From Bacteroidales bacterium (GTDB lineage: Bacteria; Bacteroidota; Bacteroidia; Bacteroidales; Muribaculaceae): 7,020 bases of DNA. Of this stretch, positions 1 through 5,890 are shown in pieces. The notes beneath the pieces were generated by a model. The model saw only the letters and a program-made list of their open reading frames with translations, was not told where the DNA came from and ran no database searches. Position numbers and translations under genes: made by a program. Positions within the stretch are counted from its first letter, which is position 1. Each line of letters starts with the position of its first letter. The stretch lies in contig SFNC01000097.1 of NCBI GenBank assembly GCA_004554255.1, positions 1-7,020 on the forward strand, given 5' to 3'.

Positions 1-107
1 TGACGGCATGGTCCGCACCAAGTGGCGCTGAAGTCGAGCACCTTTGCCACAGAAGGCTTTGCCGGAGTTTCGGCTTGTGCCGTTGAATTTGTAAACGAGC
101 ACACCAA
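1..107 (-). CDS. thioredoxin-fold protein, N-terminal part only, runs off the left edge; start uncertain
   Basis: On the minus strand, the frame whose codons occupy 3-5, 6-8 and so on is open from a TAA at 192-194 to the window edge. It encodes AKVLDFSATWCGPCR at its end, with WCGPC at 6-20. This is the redox active site of thioredoxin-fold proteins, preceded by the usual beta strand (VLDFSATW). Just upstream, residues reading SFTNSTAQAE resemble the cleavage region of an exported protein, so a periplasmic thiol-disulfide oxidoreductase is plausible by inference. No in-frame ATG exists. The only nearby starts are TTG at 105-107 and GTG at 102-104, which would give almost no hydrophobic core. 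Another frame (about 90-130) encodes a hydrophobic stretch, ILFFKIVGVLV, that would suit a signal peptide if a frameshift joined the two, but it is preceded by TAG. The gene is therefore real thioredoxin sequence with an unresolved, possibly broken, 5' end. Confidence 0.72.
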   Translation of the reverse strand, partial: MVCSFTNSTAQAETPAKPSVAKVLDFSATWCGPCR

Positions 108-222
108 CGATTTTGAAGAATAATATCTAAATACTCTCCCCTTTAAATAGCCAAAGCGGCCGGGTCCATTGAAAGGGCACGGCCGCTTTAGTTATTTTGT
201 ATGATGTGTAATCCCGTGTGAA
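108..222. other. intergenic region between buk and the thioredoxin frame
   Basis: This is the only non-coding stretch of note. It holds the hairpin described separately, and to its left an AT-rich tract (116-150) that would form the leader of the thioredoxin gene. Read on the minus strand there is a TTTG at about 152-155 and several TA-rich hexamers downstream, but none fits the Bacteroidota promoter (TTTG, then TAnnTTTG about 20 bases on) well enough to call. The right part (190-222) is the 3' untranslated end of buk. Confidence 0.6.
153..189 (-). terminator. GC-rich hairpin after buk, likely operon terminator
   Basis: A perfect 10-base inverted repeat is formed by 153-162 (AAAGCGGCCG on the plus strand) and 180-189 (CGGCCGCTTT). 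After one mismatch the stem can continue for four more pairs (164-167 with 175-178, including one G-U), leaving a 7-base loop. The arms end in A3/T3. The hairpin lies 33 bases past the buk stop codon and before the thioredoxin frame, both on the minus strand, so it fits the end of the prfB-buk transcription unit. The U-tract in the minus direction is weak (GGCTATTT follows the stem). The plus-strand side is followed by AGTTATTTTG, so the hairpin could also act in the other direction. Confidence 0.65.
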
Positions 223-1479
223 TCAGTCGTTGGACCTGTCATTGTCGCCGCGGCGGCGGGAAATGTTGGGCAGTGCGCGCCAGTATTTTCTTATTGCGGT
301 GAGATGTCTCTTGGCAACGTAGTTGACTTTCATGCTCTCTGCCAGTATTTCACGGAGTTTTGACGGCTTTTTGGGGTCGTTTATCTGAGCGGGGTCGTTA
401 TTGTCAGGCTCTGATTCATAAACTTTTACATCTCGTTCGCCGTTGAGTATGGCGAGTACGTTAAGTGCAAGGGATTCAAGCTCGTTCTCGCCGGGATATA
501 CGTAAATCGGCGCGATAAAATCCACGTGGTCGGCGATGAAATCGGTAAGTCTTTTAGAGTGCGCCACACCGCCGGTGATGAGAATGGCATCGACATGTCC
601 CTTAAGCGCTATTGCCATTTCGCCGATTGCTTTTGCGGTGGTGTAGCACATAGCGCGAAGAATGAGCATGCTGTGCAGGTCGCCGTGGTCTATGCGGTCC
701 AGTATCTCGGGTACTGACGAAGTGCCGAGATGGGCGACAAGGCCACCTTTGCCGACCATGAATTTCTGCATTTCATCGTGTGTATATTTGCCTGAGTAGC
801 AGAGGTCTATCAACTGTCCGGGAGGGAGTGTGCCGGCACGCTCAGGTGTGAATGGGCCAACACCGTTGAATCCGTTGGTAGTATCTATGATTCTGCCGTG
901 ACGATGCGCGCCAACCGACGTTCCGCCGCCCATGTGGCAGACTATAAGGTTCAGGTTCTCGTATTTGTCGCCGATTTCTTTGGCATATCGTCTTGCAATT
1001 GCCTTCTGGTTAAGGGCATGGAGAGTGGAGATGCGTGGCAGTTCGGGCAATCCGGATATGCGGGCGTAGGGCATCAGCTCGTCTACGGTAACGGGGTCGG
1101 CTATGTAGGCTTTCACGCCGGCACGGTTTGCTATTTCATGGGCGATAAGGCCGCCGAGGTTTGATGCGTGCTGGCGTTGGGCGTTGAGTAAGTCTCTGAG
1201 CAGAAACTCGTTGACTTCGTACGTTCCGCTTTCAACGGGGTGTATCAGACCGCCGCGGCCAACTACTGCGTCAAGCGTGTGTATGTCAATATTATTTTCC
1301 TCAAGGGTTCTGAGAACAAGGTCCATGCGCCATTCCTTTTGGTCAATGGCTTTATGGAAAGGTGCAAGGCTCTCTACGGAGTGCTGAATCGAGTTTATAA
1401 AAACGGGTTTTTCGTCTTCATAAACAGCTATTTTTGTGGACGTTGAGCCTGGGTTTATTGCAAGAATACGATATGGCAT
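223..1479 (-). CDS. buk: butyrate kinase with a C-terminal extension
   Basis: Butyrate kinase transfers phosphate from butyryl phosphate to ADP, giving butyrate and ATP in the cytosol; family members also accept branched short acyl phosphates. The 418-residue protein has the ASKHA acetate/butyrate kinase motifs in order: phosphate-1 loop INPGSTSTK (8-16), GRGG (74-77), ARISGLPELPR (139-149), phosphate-2 motif CHMGGGTSVGAH (181-192) with His182 matching the catalytic His of acetate kinase, TPERAGTLP (211-219), adenosine motif ITGGVAHSKRL (301-311) and PGENELESLA (329-338). Family members are usually about 355 residues. This one continues for about 65 more, first an acidic, proline-rich linker (354-373), then a basic stretch (374-418) rich in Lys and Arg. 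The ATG at 1477-1479 lies 12 bases after the ptb stop, the classical ptb-buk order. The stop is TGA. The kinase call is firm; the physiological substrate is not shown. Confidence 0.96.
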   Translation of the reverse strand: MPYRILAINPGSTSTKIAVYEDEKPVFINSIQHSVESLAPFHKAIDQKEWRMDLVLRTLEENNIDIHTLDAVVGRGGLIHPVESGTYEVNEFLLRDLLNAQRQHASNLGGLIAHEIANRAGVKAYIADPVTVDELMPYARISGLPELPRISTLHALNQKAIARRYAKEIGDKYENLNLIVCHMGGGTSVGAHRHGRIIDTTNGFNGVGPFTPERAGTLPPGQLIDLCYSGKYTHDEMQKFMVGKGGLVAHLGTSSVPEILDRIDHGDLHSMLILRAMCYTTAKAIGEMAIALKGHVDAILITGGVAHSKRLTDFIADHVDFIAPIYVYPGENELESLALNVLAILNGERDVKVYESEPDNNDPAQINDPKKPSKLREILAESMKVNYVAKRHLTAIRKYWRALPNISRRRGDNDRSND

Positions 1480-1491
1480 AGAATCAAAGTG

Positions 1492-2397
1492 TTAACCGGC
1501 GGCAAGGCAAGCCAGTGCGATTGAGTATAATTTTGTGAGAGGAGTGTCGCCGCGCGAGGTGAGCACACACGGAACTTTGGTGCCCACAACCATAGCGGCA
1601 ATTTCGGCCTGTCCGAAGTGTGTTGCCGATTTAAAGAAAACGTTTGCGCTCTCAATGTTGGGGAAGAGCAGACAGTCGGCATCTCCGGCTACAGAGGAGC
1701 CTTTAACTTTTTTCTCCTCGGCAACTTCCTTGTACAGAGCGACATCAAGCGAGAGCGGACCGTCTACGGTAACATTGCCAAGCTGTCCGCGGTCGCCCAT
1801 CTTGGCGAGTATGGCACCCTCTGTGGAGGAGGGTACCGAAGGCAGAAGCTGCTCGGACGGGGCTATGCACGCAACTTTAGGGGTGCTCACGCCAAGAACT
1901 TTTGCTGTCTGTGCAAGGTATTTTATTAATTGTGTTTTTTGTTTGAAATCCGGAGCGGGAATCACTGCGGCATCAGAAATGCACAGCAGTTTGTCGTAGC
2001 CGGGGAGCTCCACCACAGCCACGTGGCTGAGAGTGCCCTTGGGTGGGAATAGCCCGGCATCTTTGTTGAGGATTCCGCGCATATACTTATCGGTGGAAAC
2101 CAGGCCTTTCATCAGAACATCGGCCTCGCCGGATGATACCGCGCGCACAGCCATGGCCACGCATGCCACATCATTGGTTTCATTGACAATCGTAAAGTCT
2201 GAAATATCAATGCCTTCCGCGTCACAAATCTGTTTTATGACATTTCGGTCGCCGTAGATTGTGGGGATAACAAGTTCTTCGCGAAACGCTTCGTGCACAG
2301 CGTGCAGGGTGTGCGGGTCCTGACCGTAAGCAACGGCAAGCCTTTTGGCGCCTTTGGCGCGGGCTTCTTCAACAATTTGTGACAGTTTGGTAATCAT
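1492..2397 (-). CDS. ptb: phosphate butyryltransferase (phosphate acyltransferase family)
   Basis: This enzyme exchanges CoA for phosphate on butyryl-CoA (or a related short or branched acyl-CoA), producing the acyl phosphate used by the next gene, buk. Together the two yield one ATP per acyl-CoA in the cytosol. Family signatures are ADVLMKGLVST (92-102), DGPLSLDVAL (212-221), GDADCLLFPNIESANVFFKS (238-257) and VLTSRGDTPLTKLYSIALA (278-296). I place the start at the ATG at 2395-2397, which gives 301 residues, the normal family length. An in-frame TTG at 2419-2421 would add eight residues (asparagine- and isoleucine-rich, not family-like) and overlap the rarA stop. From the ATG, the leader is a 20-base AT-rich gap (2398-2417) without a Shine-Dalgarno, normal for Bacteroidota. 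The stop is TAA. The lack of crotonase or acyl-CoA dehydrogenase genes nearby leaves the substrate (butyryl versus isobutyryl or isovaleryl) open. Confidence 0.95.
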   Translation of the reverse strand: MITKLSQIVEEARAKGAKRLAVAYGQDPHTLHAVHEAFREELVIPTIYGDRNVIKQICDAEGIDISDFTIVNETNDVACVAMAVRAVSSGEADVLMKGLVSTDKYMRGILNKDAGLFPPKGTLSHVAVVELPGYDKLLCISDAAVIPAPDFKQKTQLIKYLAQTAKVLGVSTPKVACIAPSEQLLPSVPSSTEGAILAKMGDRGQLGNVTVDGPLSLDVALYKEVAEEKKVKGSSVAGDADCLLFPNIESANVFFKSATHFGQAEIAAMVVGTKVPCVLTSRGDTPLTKLYSIALACLAAG

Positions 2398-2417
2398 GGT
2401 GTTTAAGTTGTTAATTA

Positions 2418-3701
2418 TCAATGTTTAAAGTCTCCCCAGCGCTGTTTTTGCAACTGGTCCATCCGCTCCTCGGCGGGGTTGCTGCAAGGATTCCAGAAGT
2501 GTGTGCCGGCAAGGCTGTCGGGGAGGAACTGCTGGCGCACGAAGTTGCCCGGGTAGTCGTGGGCGTATTTGTAATTTTCGCCGTATCCCAACTTTTTCAT
2601 AAGCGAGGTAGGGGCGTTGCGTATGTGCAGAGGCACGGGGTGGTTACCGGATTTTTGCACTTCGGCCAGCGCGGCATCAATGGCCATGTATGCCGAGTTG
2701 CTTTTTGCCGAGCAAGCAAGATATACGGTACATTCTGCCAGAGGAATACGACCTTCGGGCATGCCGATTTTCTGAATTACATCGAAAGTGGCATTTGCCA
2801 GCAGGAGCGCGTTGGGGTTGGCGAGGCCGATATCCTCAGAGGCAAGGATTACAAGACGGCGGGCAATGAATTCGGGGTCTTCGCCGCCTGAAATCATTCT
2901 CGCAAGCCAATAAATGGCTGCATCGGGGTCGCTGCCGCGTATACTTTTTATAAAAGCCGAGATGATGTCGTAGTGCATCTCGCCGTTTTTATCGTAAGCC
3001 TGCGGGTTTTCCTGCAGACGATCGGTAACGGTTTTGTCGGAAATCACAATTTCCTCGCCATGGGCCGAAGACTGCTCAAGCAAATCAAGGATATTTAGCA
3101 GTTTGCGAGCATCTCCGCCGGCATATCTGAACAGCGCATCGGTGCTTTCCACAGCCACTTTGCGTTGCGAAAGGACGGAGTCTGTGGATAAGGCGCGGTC
3201 CAGCAGCTCGGCAAGCTCGGGCTGTTCCAGTGGCCTGAGTGTGTAGACCTGTGCGCGTGACAGCAACGGCCTGATGACCTCGAACGACGGGTTTTCGGTA
3301 GTGGCGCCGATAAGGGTTACAATGCCACTTTCCACTGCCCCTAACAGGCTGTCCTGTTGAGATTTGCTGAATCGGTGTATTTCGTCGATAAACAGGATGG
3401 GGCGGGCGCCGCCACTGAACATGCCGCCGTCGCGCCTGCATTTGTCTATGACTTCCCGGACGTCTTTGACTCCGGATGTCACGGCCGATAGCGTATAGAA
3501 CGGGGCATCGGTAGTGTTGGCGATAATGCGGGCGATAGTGGTTTTTCCGACTCCGGGAGGGCCCCAGAGTATGAATGATGCCACATTGCCGCTTTCGATC
3601 ATACGGCGCAGAATACCGCCTTCGCCGACCAGGTGTTTCTGGCCGACGTAGTCGTCAAGCGTGCGCGGACGCAGTCTTTCTGCAAGAGGAGCGAGTGCCA
3701 T
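2418..3701 (-). CDS. rarA: RarA/MgsA family AAA+ ATPase, replication-associated recombination protein A
   Basis: RarA (MgsA; eukaryotic relative Mgs1/WRNIP1) is a cytosolic, DNA-dependent AAA+ ATPase related to clamp loaders that acts at stalled replication forks and single-stranded gaps. In the 427-residue protein: N-terminal LAERLRPRTLDDYVGQKHL (6-24), Walker A GPPGVGKTT (47-55), Walker B ILFIDEIHR (102-110), sensor 1 region GATTENPSFEV (132-142), sensor 2 GGDARK (195-200), the helical tetramerisation region HYDIISAFIKSIRGSDPDA (243-261) through ASEDIGLANP (287-296), and the family's conserved C-terminal segment LGYGENYKYAHDYPGNFV (371-388). Length and motifs are complete. The ATG at 3699-3701 is three bases past the fmt stop, so translation is probably coupled. 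The stop is TGA. RuvB and DnaX were considered, but the C-terminal HDYPG segment is specific to the RarA group. Confidence 0.97.
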   Translation of the reverse strand: MALAPLAERLRPRTLDDYVGQKHLVGEGGILRRMIESGNVASFILWGPPGVGKTTIARIIANTTDAPFYTLSAVTSGVKDVREVIDKCRRDGGMFSGGARPILFIDEIHRFSKSQQDSLLGAVESGIVTLIGATTENPSFEVIRPLLSRAQVYTLRPLEQPELAELLDRALSTDSVLSQRKVAVESTDALFRYAGGDARKLLNILDLLEQSSAHGEEIVISDKTVTDRLQENPQAYDKNGEMHYDIISAFIKSIRGSDPDAAIYWLARMISGGEDPEFIARRLVILASEDIGLANPNALLLANATFDVIQKIGMPEGRIPLAECTVYLACSAKSNSAYMAIDAALAEVQKSGNHPVPLHIRNAPTSLMKKLGYGENYKYAHDYPGNFVRQQFLPDSLAGTHFWNPCSNPAEERMDQLQKQRWGDFKH

Positions 3702-3704
3702 AAA

Positions 3705-4676
3705 TCAAATAACCATGTGCGGGTTAACAAGACGGGCGCCGCGCAGATACGCGTCTGCATCCATCAGCTTTTTCCCGGCGGGGCGCAGTTTCATAATCTC
3801 CACAGCGCCGTCGCCGCAAGCCACCAACAGATGTCCGTCTTCTATAGAAACGCTTCCGGGTTCGCCAAAGTTTGCGCCGGAGCTTAAGCGCGTCTCCATC
3901 ACTTTCATTTCCTGTTCGGGAGTGTTGTCGCCCTTCAGAACGCACCAGGCGGCGGGGTAGGGAGACAGACCGCGCACATGGTTGTGGACCTCGCGGGCCG
4001 TGCGTGTCCAGTCTATGCGACAGTCCTCCTTAAAGATTTTCGGGGCCGGGGTAGGCTCAACACCCTTGTCTACAATCATTTTCTCCTGAGGCAGGGGCTT
4101 AAGGGTTCCGGCCATTATGTGACGGATTGTGTCAATAACCAGTTCGGAGCCAAGTTCCATAAGGCGGTCGTGAACAGAACCTACGTTCTCGTCCGGGCCT
4201 ATTTCGATTGCTTCCTGGCGCAAGACATCACCGGTGTCTATCTCGTGTTTGAGCATGAAAGTGGTGACTCCGGTACGCGATTCTCCGTTCATTACGGCGC
4301 GATTTATGGGCGCGGCACCGCGGTATTTGGGCAATAATGAGGCATGGAGGTTGAAAGTGCCGAGCGGTGGCATGGACCATACTACCTCGGGCAGCATGCG
4401 GAATGCGATGACAATAAACAGGTCGGCCTTTAAGTCCCTGAGCGCCTGCACAAATTCGGGGTCTTTAAGCTTAACCGGCTGTAGCACAGGGATATCGTGT
4501 GCAACGGCGTATTCCTTTACAGGCGACTGATAGAGATGGTGGCCACGGCCGGCGGGTTTGTCGGGCATGGTTACAACGCCTACCACATTATATCCTTCAG
4601 AGACGATACGGTCAAGGCTTGTAACGGCAAATTCCGGTGTGCCAAGAAAAACTATGCGTGGAAATTCGTGTTTCAT
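3705..4676 (-). CDS. fmt: methionyl-tRNA formyltransferase
   Basis: Fmt formylates the methionine on initiator tRNA using 10-formyltetrahydrofolate, allowing initiation with fMet. The 323-residue protein has the N-terminal formyltransferase Rossmann domain with VFLGTPEFA (9-17), the tRNA-contacting loop MPDKPAGRG (37-45), NLHASLLPKYRGAAPINRA (109-127) and EIDTGD (145-150). The catalytic triad by family knowledge is Asn109, His111 and Asp147, all present. The C-terminal OB-like domain starts near 215 and includes the VHNHVRGLSPYPAAW stretch (230-244), a basic patch RPAGKK (298-303) and the ending DADAYLRGARLVNP. Length is normal for the family. The ATG at 4674-4676 overlaps the upstream pseudouridine synthase stop by one base (TAATG), and the TGA stop is three bases before rarA. 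In many bacteria fmt sits next to def; def is not in this window. Confidence 0.97.
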   Translation of the reverse strand: MKHEFPRIVFLGTPEFAVTSLDRIVSEGYNVVGVVTMPDKPAGRGHHLYQSPVKEYAVAHDIPVLQPVKLKDPEFVQALRDLKADLFIVIAFRMLPEVVWSMPPLGTFNLHASLLPKYRGAAPINRAVMNGESRTGVTTFMLKHEIDTGDVLRQEAIEIGPDENVGSVHDRLMELGSELVIDTIRHIMAGTLKPLPQEKMIVDKGVEPTPAPKIFKEDCRIDWTRTAREVHNHVRGLSPYPAAWCVLKGDNTPEQEMKVMETRLSSGANFGEPGSVSIEDGHLLVACGDGAVEIMKLRPAGKKLMDADAYLRGARLVNPHMVI

Positions 4677-5359
4677 TATTCGTCAGTTTTAGGTGCTGCG
4701 GCTTGCCAGGAGGGGTCATTTTCCGGTATCGGTGCCGTGATGTGTATATGTTCGTGCGACACGGGGTGCTCAAATTCAATCTCGTGGGCGAGCAGGGAGA
4801 TGGATCCATCCGGATTGGAGCGTTTGTCGCCGTACTTAAGGTCGCCTTTAATAGGACATCCGATAGCGCTAAGCTGAACGCGAATCTGATGTTTGCGTCC
4901 GGTGAGCAGTGTCACTTCCAGCAAATGGAACCTGTCCGAGTGGCCGATAACGCAGTATCGCAACCGCGCTTCTTTGGCTCCGGCTTTAGGTGTCAGCGAC
5001 GCGTAAGACTTGTTATTGCGCTCAACTGTAGATATATAGTGGCATAATTCAGCAGCGGGCTCAGCGGGCAAATTGCGCGTCAGCGCCCAGTATTTCTTAT
5101 GCACCTGACCATTGCGGAACATCTCGTTGAGGCGTGTCAGAGCTTTTGATGTGCGCGCAAACACCACAATTCCGCCTACGGGACGGTCAATGCGGTGCAC
5201 CACGCCGAGAAAAACATTGCCGGGCTTATTGTACTTGGCTTTAATCCAGCGTTTTACCTCCTCTGATAGAGGCTCGTCGCCGGTCTTGTCGCCCTGAACA
5301 ATTTCGCCGGGCTGCTTATTCACTATAATAATATGGTTGTCGCAATACAGAACATTCAT
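4676..5359 (-). CDS. RluA-family RNA pseudouridine synthase, short form without S4 domain
   Basis: Enzymes of this family isomerise specific uridines to pseudouridine in rRNA or tRNA. The 227-residue protein carries the family's motif II as VVHRIDRPVGGIVVFART (53-70), where Asp58 is the catalytic aspartate, and motif III as GRKHQIRVQL (154-163) followed by GCPIKGDLKYG (167-177). The N-terminus (VLYCDNHIIIVNKQPGE, 3-19) goes straight into the catalytic domain, so the S4 RNA-binding domain found in RluC and RluD is missing, as in RluA and TruC-type members. The family fold is secure; which base it modifies cannot be read from the sequence, so no gene symbol is given. The ATG at 5357-5359 is three bases after the preceding gene's stop. 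The TAA stop overlaps the fmt start by one base, pointing to translational coupling with fmt. Confidence 0.93.
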   Translation of the reverse strand: MNVLYCDNHIIIVNKQPGEIVQGDKTGDEPLSEEVKRWIKAKYNKPGNVFLGVVHRIDRPVGGIVVFARTSKALTRLNEMFRNGQVHKKYWALTRNLPAEPAAELCHYISTVERNNKSYASLTPKAGAKEARLRYCVIGHSDRFHLLEVTLLTGRKHQIRVQLSAIGCPIKGDLKYGDKRSNPDGSISLLAHEIEFEHPVSHEHIHITAPIPENDPSWQAAAPKTDE

Positions 5360-5362
5360 AAC

Positions 5363-5881
5363 TCAGCGGTGCAAAGCGGATTTCACTACGATAACCTCGG
5401 GACGCCATGCGTCGGTGTCTACCCCGCCGTAGCCGTGTACGGGAACGGTGGTGGGCTTGTCCGAAAAGACAATAATCACTGTATTGCCGGTTACGGAATC
5501 TGTTTTTGTGACCGTCAGGCAGCTTGCATCGCCGACGCGTTGCGCCTCGTAGGAGGCTTTTCCGCGCCATAATGCGGGATTTGCAGAGCGAATCTTCTGA
5601 GTATCAGAGACAAAATCCGACAGAGAGCTATCTTTGGAGTGGCTTATGCGGCCTGAAATCTCAACGGGGCCGTTAACGGCCGCCAGAGTTGCAAACCGTG
5701 CCATCTGCTTCTCTATAATGTTGCAGTCCTTGGCATTCAGTCCGTCTGCAAGGTCGAACGCCTGCTTCAGCTGAGCGGGCGACATGGTCTCAATGACATT
5801 TCTGACGTCCTTCCACGGCTGATTTGTCATTGGCAGCATCTGTGCCAGCGATACGGCGATAACAGCAGCTACAGTACTCAT
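5363..5881 (-). CDS. protein of unknown function; C-terminal half resembles the end of a GH13 alpha-amylase
   Basis: I do not recognise this 172-residue protein as a named family. The N-terminus (MSTVAAVIAVSLAQM) is weakly hydrophobic, too short and uncharged for a clear signal peptide. Residues 23-66 look helical. Residues 85-147 read SLSDFVSDTQKIRSANPALWRGK, then two strand-like blocks ending VIIVFSDKPTTVPV. This follows the pattern at the end of GH13 alpha-amylase family enzymes: a last barrel helix with (I/L)R..NPALW.G, then a beta-sandwich domain C with a strand such as VVVVFSDKP. An earlier stretch, MARFATLAAVNGPVEISG (60-77), may match the GH13 helix and PG-P-x-x-Y-x-G-x-E segment, but without those catalytic-cleft residues. 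No nucleophile Asp or acid Glu motif is visible, so it is not expected to be an active glycosidase. The frame is intact and packed 9 bases after prfB and 3 before the pseudouridine synthase, which argues for a translated gene. The GH13 link is my inference from pattern memory. Confidence 0.85.
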   Translation of the reverse strand: MSTVAAVIAVSLAQMLPMTNQPWKDVRNVIETMSPAQLKQAFDLADGLNAKDCNIIEKQMARFATLAAVNGPVEISGRISHSKDSSLSDFVSDTQKIRSANPALWRGKASYEAQRVGDASCLTVTKTDSVTGNTVIIVFSDKPTTVPVHGYGGVDTDAWRPEVIVVKSALHR

Positions 5882-5890
5882 AAATGTTTA

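Noticed and set aside
4..123. Plus-strand frame ending at TAA 121-123 (ending VNEHTNDFEE) that looks protein-like
   Set aside because: It has no ATG and starts right after a TGA. The opposite strand in the same place encodes a thioredoxin active site, which is far stronger evidence, so the plus frame is a shadow.
108..155. Possible Bacteroidota promoter for the thioredoxin gene (TTTG followed by TATTTAGA on the minus strand)
   Set aside because: The downstream box matches TAnnTTTG only at the TA and one T, and the spacing is 18 bases, so the match is too weak to report as a feature.
1535..1999. 154-residue plus-strand open frame within ptb
   Set aside because: It is antisense to a conserved enzyme gene, low in complexity (serine- and threonine-rich), and has no recognisable motif.
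2421..2891. 156-residue plus-strand open frame within rarA
   Set aside because: It is antisense to conserved rarA codons and shows no domain or plausible leader.
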